NCBI GenBank assembly: GCA_051011415.1
Contig: JBPCTY010000002.1
Location: forward strand, 10,373 to 74,372
Length of the DNA: 64,000 nucleotides
Direction of reading: 5' to 3'
DNA from: SZUA-442 sp051011415
GTDB lineage: Bacteria; Actinomycetota; Acidimicrobiia; Spongiisociales; UBA5794
Part shown: positions 27,366-36,455 of the stretch, in pieces
Numbering within the stretch: position 1 is the stretch's first letter
Layout: each line of letters opens with the position of its first letter
The notes under the pieces: model-generated
The model's input: only the letters and a program-made list of their open reading frames with translations
The model's database searches: none
What the model was told of the DNA's origin: nothing
Program-made: the position numbers and the translations under genes

Positions 27366-28637
27366 ATGACGAATCGCTACACAGGTTTGTTCTTCCTCGT
27401 CATCGCGTTTGCGATGCTTGCCGCTGCGTGCGGCTCTGGCACCGAGGAAGTGGCGGCAGAAGGGGGCGAGAGTCCAACGACCTCCGAAGCTACAGCAGAC
27501 CCGCTGGCTGACTATCCGGACCCAACGGTCTCGCATCTTCAACAGTTGCTCAATGATCTCGGATACAAGGCGGGGGCCGTCGATGGGCTTCTGGGCGATC
27601 GCACTGTCGACGCGCTTCGTGCGTTTCAAGCCGACAATGGACTTGAGCAGACAGGTCATGTCGACATCGACACCCTCAGCGCGCTCGCCGACCAATCAGA
27701 CAGCGCACGGGCAACAGTGGTTGAATCGCTTCAGACGGTGCTGGCCGAACTTGGGTACTACACCGATCTGATCGATGGGATACCGGGATCGCGCTCGATC
27801 GAGGCACTGACCGCATTCCAGGCTGCAACAGACCTACCGGAAACCGGGGAGCTGGATGGGACAACGTTTGAGCGTCTGATTTCGACGTACCGAACAGAGG
27901 TCACCCAAGCGCACCTTGGCGCCGCTGCAGAGTCGGGGAGAGGCGGCGATGTGCCCGCGGTGCCTCGAACCGTTCCCGAGGGAGCTTCTCCAGACGAATA
28001 CTTGCAGCAGGGAGACGACGGCCCCGAGGTTCAACAGGTGCAGAACCGTCTCATCGAACTCGGATATCGGCCTGGAACACCCGACGGGGAATTTGGCGCA
28101 GCAACGGCGAGCGCCGTCATGGCTTTTCAGAAGCGAGAAGGGCTCCAGCGTGACGCCATCGTCGGACCCGACGTCTACGACCGGCTCGCAAGCCCGCAGG
28201 GAGCCGGGCCACAATCGACAAGCAACGGGCCTCGAGTTGAAGTCGACCTTGACCGACAGATCATGTTCGTGGTCGAAGCCTCTGGAGAAGTGACGACGAT
28301 CAACGTGTCGACGGGGTCCGGGAGGCAGTACCAGTCCGCCGAGGCGGGGAAGGGCATCGTCACCGCCCACACTCCGACCGGCGATTTCGTCGTTCAGCGT
28401 CGGATAGATGGCGACCGCAAGGCTCCCCTCGGCACTCTCTACCGACCGCTGTATTTCGACGGCGGGTGGGCAATACACGGCAACCCGTACGTCCCAGGGT
28501 TCCCGGCGAGCCACGGATGTGTTCGTACTGCCAATGCAGACCAGGACTTCGTATTCGACGTGCTCAGGGATGGCGATCCCGTGTGGATCTACGGGAACAA
28601 TCCACCAACTCCGTCCGACGCTGATGCAGGCTTCTAA
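27366..28637 (+). CDS. L,D-transpeptidase lipoprotein with three peptidoglycan-binding domains
   Basis: A 423-aa protein made as a lipoprotein (LFFLVIAFAMLAAACGSG, Cys near residue 22). Three PG_binding_1 repeats are seen: VSHLQQLLNDLGYKAGAVDG, ESLQTVLAELGYYTDLIDG and VQQVQNRLIELGYRPGTPDG. The C-terminal YkuD domain (about residues 285-410) starts VEVDLDRQIMFVV and has the catalytic block IHGNPYVPGFPASHGCVRT, with the active Cys in SHGC. It should make 3-3 cross-links or attach proteins to peptidoglycan outside the membrane. It starts nine bases after ahcY. Confidence 0.92.
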   Translation: MTNRYTGLFFLVIAFAMLAAACGSGTEEVAAEGGESPTTSEATADPLADYPDPTVSHLQQLLNDLGYKAGAVDGLLGDRTVDALRAFQADNGLEQTGHVDIDTLSALADQSDSARATVVESLQTVLAELGYYTDLIDGIPGSRSIEALTAFQAATDLPETGELDGTTFERLISTYRTEVTQAHLGAAAESGRGGDVPAVPRTVPEGASPDEYLQQGDDGPEVQQVQNRLIELGYRPGTPDGEFGAATASAVMAFQKREGLQRDAIVGPDVYDRLASPQGAGPQSTSNGPRVEVDLDRQIMFVVEASGEVTTINVSTGSGRQYQSAEAGKGIVTAHTPTGDFVVQRRIDGDRKAPLGTLYRPLYFDGGWAIHGNPYVPGFPASHGCVRTANADQDFVFDVLRDGDPVWIYGNNPPTPSDADAGF

Positions 28638-28670
28638 ACCCGCGTCGTAGCCACCGCATACCGTGAGGGA

Positions 28671-29225
28671 ATGTTGTGCTGCATCTGTGGAACTCCAGCG
28701 GTCTCGGTCTGTGCGACCTGTAAGAGGTCGCTGCGTCCCGGTGGCCAGCGTTGGGTTGGCGGATCCCTTGTGCTGTCAGCTTTCGAACACAGCGGTGCAG
28801 CCGCAACGCTTGTCCAACACTTGAAATACCGCAGAAATCTGGCTGCAGCGGGCGTCCTCGCAAAGGCAATGGCATCGCTCATCGAGTGGGCGCCCGCCTG
28901 TCTCGTGCCGGTTCCACGATCAGTGCATCGCCGGATGCGATACGGGGTGGACCAGACAACCGAACTCGCCAACCGAATCGGTAGCGAGATCGGGGTGCCC
29001 GTCCATCAGGTCCTTGCGGCGCCGTTGTGGCGACGACGTCATGCTGGAAGAGGGCGATCAGACCGGAGCGCCAGTCGGTTCCAAACGAGGGCACCGGTAC
29101 CTGAGGGTGCGGTCCTGATCGACGATGTCGTGACCACCGGCCGCACAGTTCACGAAGCGCTCAGTGCGCTGGGAGATCCAAGCATTCGGGTAGTGACCGC
29201 GACTTCGGCAGGTACACTGAGGTAA
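28671..29225 (+). CDS. comF: ComF-family phosphoribosyltransferase-like protein
   Basis: A 184-aa protein with an N-terminal four-Cys zinc site (CCICGTPAVSVCATCKRSL), VPVPRSVHRRMRYGVDQTTELA in the middle and the PRPP motif AVLIDDVVTTGRT near the C-terminus. In competent bacteria ComF takes part in DNA uptake, but most homologues have no tested role. Leaderless start: TACCGT at 28659-28664 is six bases before the ATG. HPF follows, as in many bacteria. Confidence 0.88.
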   Translation: MLCCICGTPAVSVCATCKRSLRPGGQRWVGGSLVLSAFEHSGAAATLVQHLKYRRNLAAAGVLAKAMASLIEWAPACLVPVPRSVHRRMRYGVDQTTELANRIGSEIGVPVHQVLAAPLWRRRHAGRGRSDRSASRFQTRAPVPEGAVLIDDVVTTGRTVHEALSALGDPSIRVVTATSAGTLR

Positions 29226-29383
29226 GGAGCGGATGCGTTCCAGACACTGGGAGGTGGCGTGGCGCACGAGCGAACAAGAGTCGCACGTTGGCCCGCCGCT
29301 GCGCTGTCGAAGCCCGCTCCAGACCACGATCGAGAGAACGCCGCTTTGTCGCGCCTCGATCTCCGCACAAGAGAGGAGCACGG

Positions 29384-29926
29384 GTGACCGTTCGCGTCCA
29401 CGGTAGGAACATGCAAGTACCCCAGGAGATTCGGGTGTTCGCCGAAGACCGCCTGGAACATGCGGGGAGAATCTTCGATGACGGCAGTGCCGTTGACGTT
29501 GAGTTCTCCGAGTCGCGCAACCCACGTATCGACGAGAAATACACGGTCGAGATCACGACCCATGTCGCTGGGCACATCGTTCGTATTGAGGCCGACGCCT
29601 CAGATGAGCGCTCGGCAGTCGATACCGCGGCCGACAAGTACGAGCGTCAACTGCGCCGATTGAAAGAGCGGCTCATCCAAAGAAATCGATCCTCGAACAA
29701 AGACCTCAACCACACAGGTGACCACTCCGATGTATCTAGTGACCGTGGCGGCGGAATCGTCCGGACCAAGAGGTTCGCGATGAAACCGATGACCGCAGAG
29801 GAAGCTGTTTTGCAGATGGAGATGCTCGGTCACGACTTCTTCTTCTTCCTCGACGCAGAGTCTGATAGGCACTGCGTGGTGTATCACCGGCGCGACGGCA
29901 ACGTAGGACTGATCGAACCGGAGTGA
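29384..29926 (+). CDS. hpf: Long-form ribosome hibernation promoting factor
   Basis: A 180-aa two-domain HPF. The N-terminal S30AE domain (VTVRVHGRNMQVPQEIRVF, YTVEITTHVAGHIVRIEADA) binds the small subunit; after a Ser/Asp-rich linker the C-terminal domain (RTKRFAMKPMTAEEAVLQME, FFFFLDAESDRHCVVYHRRD, VGLIEP) drives 100S ribosome dimers. GTG 29384 is preceded by GAGAGGAG at good spacing. The 158 bases upstream hold no ORF; a TACACT at the end of comF (29213-29218) may be its promoter. The response-regulator gene follows in 13 bases. Confidence 0.93.
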   Translation: MTVRVHGRNMQVPQEIRVFAEDRLEHAGRIFDDGSAVDVEFSESRNPRIDEKYTVEITTHVAGHIVRIEADASDERSAVDTAADKYERQLRRLKERLIQRNRSSNKDLNHTGDHSDVSSDRGGGIVRTKRFAMKPMTAEEAVLQMEMLGHDFFFFLDAESDRHCVVYHRRDGNVGLIEPE

Positions 29927-29938
29927 ACCGGAGCCGAA

Positions 29939-30586
29939 ATGAAGAGATTGCTCGTCGTCGATGATGTACCGCTGTTCCGAGCGGGCCTAACAGCCGCACT
30001 GTCTGGTGCCGGATATGACGTGGTCGGTGAAGCAGCCGATGGCGAAGGTGCCGTTGCTGTTGCTGAAGTGGAGCAGCCAGACATTGTGCTCCTTGACCTC
30101 CTTATGCCAGGAATGTCAGGTATTGATGTGCTGGAGAAGATCACAGCCGTCGCACCGAATGCGGCCGTTGTGCTCCTCACCGGGTCCGAGTCAGAGGAGG
30201 ACCTTGTCGCTGCGATCAAAGGCGGTGCACGGGGCTACATCCTCAAGGACATGCCATTCGACGATCTTGTCGGTGCGATTGACAACATCACCGGCGGCGG
30301 GGCATCGATTTCGCCTGAAATGGCGGGGAAGCTGTTCGATGTCACACGGCAACTGCTGCGACATCAAGAGCTCGTTGGAGCACGCAAGCCAACGCTGACA
30401 GGTCGCGAGATCGAGGTACTTGGTTTGGTTGCGGACGGGAAGACGAGTCGTCAGATCGGTGACATTCTCTTCATCTCGGAGAACACGGTGAAGAACCACA
30501 TCCGCAACATTCTCGACAAGCTTGGTCTCCACTCTCGAAACGAAGCTGTCCTGTACGCCATCCGCGAGAACATCATTTCGCTGTAG
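29939..30586 (+). CDS. NarL/FixJ-type response regulator (REC-LuxR)
   Basis: A 215-aa two-domain regulator. The receiver domain has acidic pair VVDDVPLFRAG, the phospho-acceptor Asp in IVLLDLLMPGMSG (near residue 54), the Thr switch LLTGSESE and Lys in GYILKDMP. The C-terminal LuxR helix-turn-helix reads LTGREIEVLGLVADGKTSRQIG with SENTVKNHIRNILDKLGLHSR. No kinase gene lies nearby, so the partner is unknown. It follows hpf by 13 bases and precedes secA, suggesting growth- or stress-linked control. GGAG lies five bases before the ATG region. Confidence 0.92.
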   Translation: MKRLLVVDDVPLFRAGLTAALSGAGYDVVGEAADGEGAVAVAEVEQPDIVLLDLLMPGMSGIDVLEKITAVAPNAAVVLLTGSESEEDLVAAIKGGARGYILKDMPFDDLVGAIDNITGGGASISPEMAGKLFDVTRQLLRHQELVGARKPTLTGREIEVLGLVADGKTSRQIGDILFISENTVKNHIRNILDKLGLHSRNEAVLYAIRENIISL

Positions 30587-30713
30587 CGCACATCTCTCGA
30601 GCAGTTTCGCGTTGTTCGGCGTTGTTTCCCGGATCAGAAACTGCCGATCCGACAAGCCGAGACCGTGATTCATAGGTCTAGATACGTGCGGCGCCCCGTA
30701 GTATCCGTGGACT

Positions 30714-33368
30714 ATGTCGATCCTCCAACGGGTGCTTCGCGCAGGTGAAGGCAAGCGCCTCAAAGAACTCCAAGATCTGGCCGTAAAGGTCAACGCTCTC
30801 GAACCCGAGATCGAAGCACTCTCCGACGACGAGTTGCGTGCGCGGACGCAGTGGTTCCGTGACCGGCTAGCGGACGGCGAAACCCTCGACGAAATTGAGG
30901 TCGAGGCATACGCAACGGTTCGCGAGGCGGCAAAGCGTGTGCTCGGGCAGCGCCACTACGACGTCCAGATCATCGGTGCCGGCGCCATGCATCGAGGGAT
31001 GATCGCAGAGATGAAGACTGGTGAGGGAAAGACCCTCGTCCAAACCATGCCTGCCTACCTCAACGCTCTCGCCGGCGGCGGCGTGCACGTCGTGACGGTG
31101 AACGACTACCTCGCATCGCGTGATGCCGAGTGGATGGGAAGCATCCACCGATTCCTTGGGCTCGAGGTCGGTCTCATCCAGGCGTGGATGACGCCGGAAG
31201 AACGACGGCCGCAGTACATCGCAGATATCACCCACGGTACGAACAACGAATTCGGTTTCGATTACCTGCGGGACAACATGACCATGAACCCCGAGCACAT
31301 GGTCCAGCAGGGTCACGCCTTCGGAATTGTGGATGAGGTCGACTCGATTCTCATTGACGAGGCACGAACACCGTTGATCATCTCGGGCCGGGTTGGTGAG
31401 ACCGGGAAGTGGTACACCGAATTCGCCCGGATCGCATCGCGCCTCCGCGAGGACGATCACTACGAGGTCGACGAAAAGAAGCGGCAGGTCGTCACGACTG
31501 AAGCCGGAGTGACTCGTGTTGAGGAGATGCTCAACGTTGACAACCTCTACGACCACGCAAACGTTGACTTCATCCACCACCTCGATGTAGCTCTCAAGGC
31601 GAAGGCGCTCTACACAAAGGACGTCGACTACCTCGTCAGGAACGGTCAGGTGATGATCGTTGACGAGTTCACTGGTCGTGTTCTCGAAGGTCGTCGGTAC
31701 AGCGAGGGACTCCACCAATCGATCGAAGCCAAAGAAGGCGTAGCGATCAAGGAAGAGAACCAGACGCTCGCCACAATCACCTTGCAGAACTATTTCAGGA
31801 TGTACGACAAGCTCTCCGGAATGACAGGTACCGCTGTCACGGAGGAGGGTGAGTTCGTTGAGATCTACGGACTCGAAGTTGTGGTTGTTCCGACGAATCG
31901 GGAGATCGCCCGCCTCGACCAGCCGGATCTCGTCTATGTCGACGAAGACAACAAGTTTGCGGCGGTCGCAGATGACATCACGGAGCGCCACGCACTCGGG
32001 CAGCCAATACTCGTCGGTACCGTATCGATCGAGAAGTCCGAGCGGCTCGCAGCCACGCTGAAGCGCCGAGGGATCAATTTCGAAGTACTCAACGCAAAGC
32101 AGCATGAACGGGAAGCCCACGTCATTGCGCAGGCAGGAAAGCCCGGGGCGATAACCGTTGCCACGAACATGGCAGGTCGCGGTGTTGACATCGCTCTTGG
32201 TGGAAACCCAGAGGAACTTGCCAAAGGAGAGTTGCGCAAGCGAGACGTGTCGCCTGACGACCCGACATGGGATGAACAGCTCGCCGCCGTGACCGCAGAG
32301 TTCTCAGAGGAAACGAACAGAGACAAGCAGACGGTTCTCGATGCAGGTGGTCTGTACGTGCTTGGCACGGAACGCCACGAATCGAGACGCATCGACAACC
32401 AGCTCCGTGGACGTTCCGGGCGCCAGGGAGATCCAGGCGAAAGCCGTTTCTATTTGTCTCTTGAGGACGACCTCATGCGACGCTTTGCAAACGACCGGGT
32501 TCAATCGATCATGGAACGTCTCAAGATTCCGCCGGATGTGCCAATCGAGGCCAAGATGGTGTCGAAGTCGATTGAGCGTGCCCAAACCCAGGTTGAATCG
32601 CAGAACTTCGAGATTCGCAAGAACGTCCTCAAATACGACGAGGTAATGAACACCCAGCGAGAGATCATCTATCGCTGGAGGAACCAGATTCTCCACGGCG
32701 AGAACACGGATGAGCTTCTCGGTGAGTGGCGCGACGAAGTCGTCGAGGACACGGTGCTCGAGATGACCGAGGGCGTCGATCCATTCGACTGGGAATGGGA
32801 CGATCTGAACGTCCGAATGACCCAGATCTACCACACGAAGATCACACAGGACTCGTTCGACGATCCTGTGAATGTGCACCCCACAGAGATCGTTGACGCC
32901 TTCGTCACCGAGGCAGCTGATGCGTATGAGGCCAGGGAGAAGGACCTCACAACAGAGGTGATGCGACAGCTTGAGCGAACGGTCGTTCTGTCCGTTATTG
33001 ACAACAAGTGGCGTGAGCACCTTGGAGAAATGGATTACCTGCGTGGCGGTATCGGGCTGCGAGCGATGGGTCAGCGTGATCCACTCGTGGAATACCAACG
33101 CGAAGGTTTTGTCTTCTTCGAGGATCTGGTTGCAACCACGAAGATTGACTCCATTAGATACATGTACCACGCCGAAGTTTCGCAGCGAGCGCCGCAGGCA
33201 CAAGCAAGCAACGTGCAAACGTCAAGCGGCAAAGGTGATGGCACAACCAGGCGACAGGTGCAGCGGGACGGTGACAAGATCGGTCGCAACGACGCATGCC
33301 CATGTGGATCCGGCAAGAAGTACAAGCGATGCCACGGTGCGCCTGGCGCTGAACCTCTCCCCGCCTGA
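30714..33368 (+). CDS. secA: Preprotein translocase ATPase SecA
   Basis: An 884-aa cytoplasmic motor that pushes unfolded preproteins through SecYEG. Walker A is MKTGEGKTLV (near residue 100), Walker B VDEVDSILIDEAR (near 205), then FRMYDKLSGMTGTA, NMAGRGVDIALGGNP, RIDNQLRGRSGRQGDPG and the helical scaffold DYLRGGIGLRAMGQRDP. The C-terminus carries the zinc site CPCGSGKKYKRCHG. The length and zinc tail suit a housekeeping SecA (SecA1). TAGTAT at 30699-30704 lies nine bases before the ATG. A large antisense ORF inside it is a shadow. Confidence 0.98.
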   Translation: MSILQRVLRAGEGKRLKELQDLAVKVNALEPEIEALSDDELRARTQWFRDRLADGETLDEIEVEAYATVREAAKRVLGQRHYDVQIIGAGAMHRGMIAEMKTGEGKTLVQTMPAYLNALAGGGVHVVTVNDYLASRDAEWMGSIHRFLGLEVGLIQAWMTPEERRPQYIADITHGTNNEFGFDYLRDNMTMNPEHMVQQGHAFGIVDEVDSILIDEARTPLIISGRVGETGKWYTEFARIASRLREDDHYEVDEKKRQVVTTEAGVTRVEEMLNVDNLYDHANVDFIHHLDVALKAKALYTKDVDYLVRNGQVMIVDEFTGRVLEGRRYSEGLHQSIEAKEGVAIKEENQTLATITLQNYFRMYDKLSGMTGTAVTEEGEFVEIYGLEVVVVPTNREIARLDQPDLVYVDEDNKFAAVADDITERHALGQPILVGTVSIEKSERLAATLKRRGINFEVLNAKQHEREAHVIAQAGKPGAITVATNMAGRGVDIALGGNPEELAKGELRKRDVSPDDPTWDEQLAAVTAEFSEETNRDKQTVLDAGGLYVLGTERHESRRIDNQLRGRSGRQGDPGESRFYLSLEDDLMRRFANDRVQSIMERLKIPPDVPIEAKMVSKSIERAQTQVESQNFEIRKNVLKYDEVMNTQREIIYRWRNQILHGENTDELLGEWRDEVVEDTVLEMTEGVDPFDWEWDDLNVRMTQIYHTKITQDSFDDPVNVHPTEIVDAFVTEAADAYEAREKDLTTEVMRQLERTVVLSVIDNKWREHLGEMDYLRGGIGLRAMGQRDPLVEYQREGFVFFEDLVATTKIDSIRYMYHAEVSQRAPQAQASNVQTSSGKGDGTTRRQVQRDGDKIGRNDACPCGSGKKYKRCHGAPGAEPLPA

Positions 33369-33388
33369 CCAGAGCTACGCTCATCGTT

Positions 33389-34498
33389 ATGGAACCAGTC
33401 GAACTCCGTGCGCTCGCGGCCGAACTCAGTGGCAGGCTTTCCGATGCGCGTGCGTTCCTCGATATCGAAGGCAAACAGACCGAGCTCATCGCACTCCGCG
33501 AGCAGGCATCTGCTCCGGATCTGTGGGATAACCAGGACGTTGCGCGTCAGGTCACCAGCCGTTTGGCGAGACACGAGCAGATCATCCAGTACGTACAAGA
33601 TCTCGAATCGAGCATCGAGGACGTTGAGGTTCTGCTTGAGCTCGCAATCGAGGAGGGTGATGCGGCTTCGATCGCCGAAGTGGAGGCAGAACTCGCTCGG
33701 CTGGGTGGCGAACTCGCCAAACTTGAACGTGAGTCGCTGTTCTTCGGCGACTACGACGACAATCCGGCCATTGTGTCGATCAATGCAGGGGCTGGTGGCG
33801 TTGACGCACAGGACTGGGCGGAGATGCTTCTCCGCATGTATGTGCGATATCTCGAGCGATCACCGTTCTCGTTTGTGGTCGATGAAGTCCTTGAAGGTGA
33901 GGAGGCTGGGATCAAGTCGGCGACGATGACAATCACGGGTGACAACGCATACGGGACCTTCGAGTCCGAGCGTGGAACGCACAGACTTGTCCGAATCAGC
34001 CCGTTCGATTCGCAATCCCGTCGACACACCGCGTTCACAGGTATCGATGTGATTCCTGAGGTCGACGTGGCTGAAATCGAGGTCGATCCTGAAGACCTAC
34101 GCATCGATACCTACCGCTCCTCTGGCGCCGGGGGCCAGCACGTGAACAAGACGGACTCTGCGGTCAGGATTACCCACCTCCCCACGGGAATCGTTGTTTC
34201 GTGTCAGGCCGAACGGTCGCAGATGCAGAACAAGGCCCGGGCCATGCAGCTTCTTGCGGCCAGGCTTGCGGAGAAGGCTCGTCAGGATCAGGCCGCAGAG
34301 GTGGCTGCCATCCGCGGGGAACAGACCGAGGCCGGGTGGGGAAGACAGATTCGTAGCTACGTGATGCAGCCCTATCAGATGGTCAAGGACCTCCGAACGG
34401 AGTTCGAAGTTGGGAACATCCAAGGCGTGTTGGACGGCGACATCGATGGTCTGATCGACTCGTACCTCCACTGGCGGCGGTCTGAGCAGGGGACCTGA
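33389..34498 (+). CDS. prfB: Peptide chain release factor 2, no programmed frameshift
   Basis: A 369-aa RF2 that ends translation at UGA and UAA. The stop-codon tripeptide SPF appears in VRISPFDSQSRR, and GGQ in SSGAGGQHVNKTDSAVRITH. Many bacteria carry an in-frame UGA near codon 25 needing a +1 shift; here the reading frame is continuous from ATG 33389 to the stop. TACGCT (33376-33381) lies seven bases before the ATG, so the mRNA is probably leaderless. Confidence 0.96.
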   Translation: MEPVELRALAAELSGRLSDARAFLDIEGKQTELIALREQASAPDLWDNQDVARQVTSRLARHEQIIQYVQDLESSIEDVEVLLELAIEEGDAASIAEVEAELARLGGELAKLERESLFFGDYDDNPAIVSINAGAGGVDAQDWAEMLLRMYVRYLERSPFSFVVDEVLEGEEAGIKSATMTITGDNAYGTFESERGTHRLVRISPFDSQSRRHTAFTGIDVIPEVDVAEIEVDPEDLRIDTYRSSGAGGQHVNKTDSAVRITHLPTGIVVSCQAERSQMQNKARAMQLLAARLAEKARQDQAAEVAAIRGEQTEAGWGRQIRSYVMQPYQMVKDLRTEFEVGNIQGVLDGDIDGLIDSYLHWRRSEQGT

Positions 34499-34617
34499 GC
34501 TCGCCGTCGCTCGCGGCAGTGCTCCAATACCTGTTGTTTACGAAGGGCGGCTGTAACCTCCGCGGCGGCTGAAACAGGTGGGCGAAGACTCCAGCCATCC
34601 CCAGTGATTGTTGTCAC

Positions 34618-35568
34618 ATGATCAAACTCGAAAACGTTACGAAGGTTTACGGAGGCGACACCGTCGCGCTCAAGGATGTGGACCTCGAGATCTCAAAGGG
34701 TGAGTTCGTCTTCCTCGTTGGTGCGTCCGGATCAGGGAAGTCGACGATGATTCGGCTGATGATGCGGGAAGAAGCCCCAACCAATGGCGACATCTGGGTG
34801 GCAGGAAAGCACGCCTCTGAGCTTGCCAACTGGAAGGTTCCGCATCTTCGCCGGTCGATCGGCACCGTGTTTCAGGACTTCAAGCTGCTGCCGAACAAGA
34901 CCGTGTACGAGAACGTCGCATTTGCGATGGAAGTAACGGCAAAACATCGTTCTGTGATCCGGAATCAGGTGCCACAGGTACTCAAGCTTGTTGGTTTGTC
35001 CGCAAAGTCGGATCGTCTTCCCCGGCAACTGTCCGGTGGCGAGCAGCAGCGTGTCGCCGTTGCCCGAGCGTTCGTCAACAGGCCCCTCATCCTTCTCGCC
35101 GACGAGCCGACCGGAAACCTTGATCCGGCGACATCAGTCGGGATCATGCGCATTCTTGACCGGATCAACCGCACCGGCACGACGGTGGTGATGGCGACCC
35201 ATGACCACGCCATCGTCGATGCAATGAAGCGACGCGTGGTCGAGCTCGAGCGTGGCTATGTCACGCGAGACGAGAGCCGTGGAATCTACGAGATCCGCGA
35301 ACCCGAGTCGCTTGAGTCGCAATCGGACGAGTCCGACGAACTCGATGCCCTGGACGCCGAGTCCCCCGAGCAGGAGATTCAGAAAGACATCGAGATCGAG
35401 GACACCACGGACACCGCTACCGGTGCTGGCGAGGCAGTGTTCGAAACATCAGAGATCGATGTTGTAGAGGTCGATGAGTCTGCCGACGATGCTGGTGAGG
35501 CCGACGAGGCTGGAAGCGACGATGACGGCAGTGAAGACGACCCGGCTGACGAGGAATCGTCCTCATGA
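34618..35568 (+). CDS. ftsE: FtsE cell-division ABC ATPase with long acidic C-terminal tail
   Basis: A 316-aa protein. Residues 1-222 are FtsE: Walker A VGASGSGKSTMIRL, Q-loop FQDFKLLPNKTVYENV, signature LSGGEQQRVAVARA, Walker B LILLADEPTGNLD and H-loop ATHDHAIVD. FtsE is normally about 220-230 aa. Here roughly 90 residues follow, almost all Asp, Glu and Ser, ending SDDDGSEDDPADEESSS. FtsEX tells the M23 hydrolase next door when to cut septal peptidoglycan. The stop overlaps the ftsX ATG (ATGA). The tail is the unusual element; it may be an anchor or regulatory part. Confidence 0.95.
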   Translation: MIKLENVTKVYGGDTVALKDVDLEISKGEFVFLVGASGSGKSTMIRLMMREEAPTNGDIWVAGKHASELANWKVPHLRRSIGTVFQDFKLLPNKTVYENVAFAMEVTAKHRSVIRNQVPQVLKLVGLSAKSDRLPRQLSGGEQQRVAVARAFVNRPLILLADEPTGNLDPATSVGIMRILDRINRTGTTVVMATHDHAIVDAMKRRVVELERGYVTRDESRGIYEIREPESLESQSDESDELDALDAESPEQEIQKDIEIEDTTDTATGAGEAVFETSEIDVVEVDESADDAGEADEAGSDDDGSEDDPADEESSS

Positions 35569-36455
35569 CCCAGTTGTCCTACGTCTTCAAAGAGGCTTTC
35601 AACAACCTCGGGCGGAACGCACTCGTGGTGCTTGGCGCCATCCTTGCGGTCTTTATCTCGCTCACGTTGCTGTTCGCTACGTGGGTGTTCGGCGAGGTCG
35701 TACGTGTGAACACGATCCAATGGGCCGAAGACGTCAGAGTCATCGCCTTTCTCCAGGACGACATGACGCCGGAAGCGACCGCTGAACTCCAGGAAGAGGT
35801 CGCATCGTGGCCGCAGGTTGCTGATGTGTTCTATGTCTCCAAGCAGGAGGCATATGAAGAAGCGCTCGTCCTCTTCTCGAATGACGACGCAATGCTCCGG
35901 GTCCTCGAGGAGAACCCCGATCTGTTACCTGCCTCACTTCGCGTGCAGCCGGTGGATCCGGAGGACTACAGCCTCATTGTGACGCGCCTTGAAGCGACTC
36001 CCGGTGTGCAAAAGGTCGAATCGGCTGGCGATGCGATCGATGCGATGATCGCGCTCCAGGACGGTTTGCAGTTCATGTTCTGGGGCCTCGCCCTTGCATT
36101 ATTGGTTGCCTCCGTCGCGCTAATAGCCAACACCATCCACATGGCGATCTATGCTCGCCGTGAGGAGATTGAGATCATGCGGCTCGTTGGAGCAAGCAAC
36201 TGGTTTGTGCGGACGCCTTTCCTTATCGAAGGGGCTTTGGAAGGGCTCATTGGCGGTGCGCTAGCCGTCACGTTTGTCGTTGTCGCACAACAACTCGCAG
36301 TTGATCGCCTGACCGATCTCCCAGACTGGATCAATTTGGCGATCCAGAACGACTTTCTCCTCAAGCAGGGCGCGCTGGTTCTGCTGTTTGGAGTCCTCGC
36401 CGGCTTACTCGGCAGTTCTCTGAGCCTTGCAGTCCACCGCACCCTGCGCTCGTGA
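35565..36455 (+). CDS. ftsX: FtsX cell-division membrane protein
   Basis: A 296-aa permease-like partner of FtsE. One helix near the N-terminus (ALVVLGAILAVFISLTLLFAT), a large external loop (about residues 50-165) that contacts the hydrolase, then three helices (WGLALALLVASVALIANTI, GALAVTFVVVAQQL, ALVLLFGVLAGLLGSS). The cytoplasmic loop YARREEIEIMRLVGASNWFV is the FtsX coupling motif. It overlaps ftsE and the M23 gene by four bases each, so the three are co-translated. Confidence 0.95.
   Translation: MTQLSYVFKEAFNNLGRNALVVLGAILAVFISLTLLFATWVFGEVVRVNTIQWAEDVRVIAFLQDDMTPEATAELQEEVASWPQVADVFYVSKQEAYEEALVLFSNDDAMLRVLEENPDLLPASLRVQPVDPEDYSLIVTRLEATPGVQKVESAGDAIDAMIALQDGLQFMFWGLALALLVASVALIANTIHMAIYARREEIEIMRLVGASNWFVRTPFLIEGALEGLIGGALAVTFVVVAQQLAVDRLTDLPDWINLAIQNDFLLKQGALVLLFGVLAGLLGSSLSLAVHRTLRS

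Noticed and set aside
30867..32120. 417-codon open frame antisense to secA
   Set aside because: Shadow frame within a strongly conserved gene; composition is biased and no known domain is visible.
33389..33500. Programmed frameshift in prfB
   Set aside because: The frame is open from the ATG with no early in-frame TGA, so no shift is needed.
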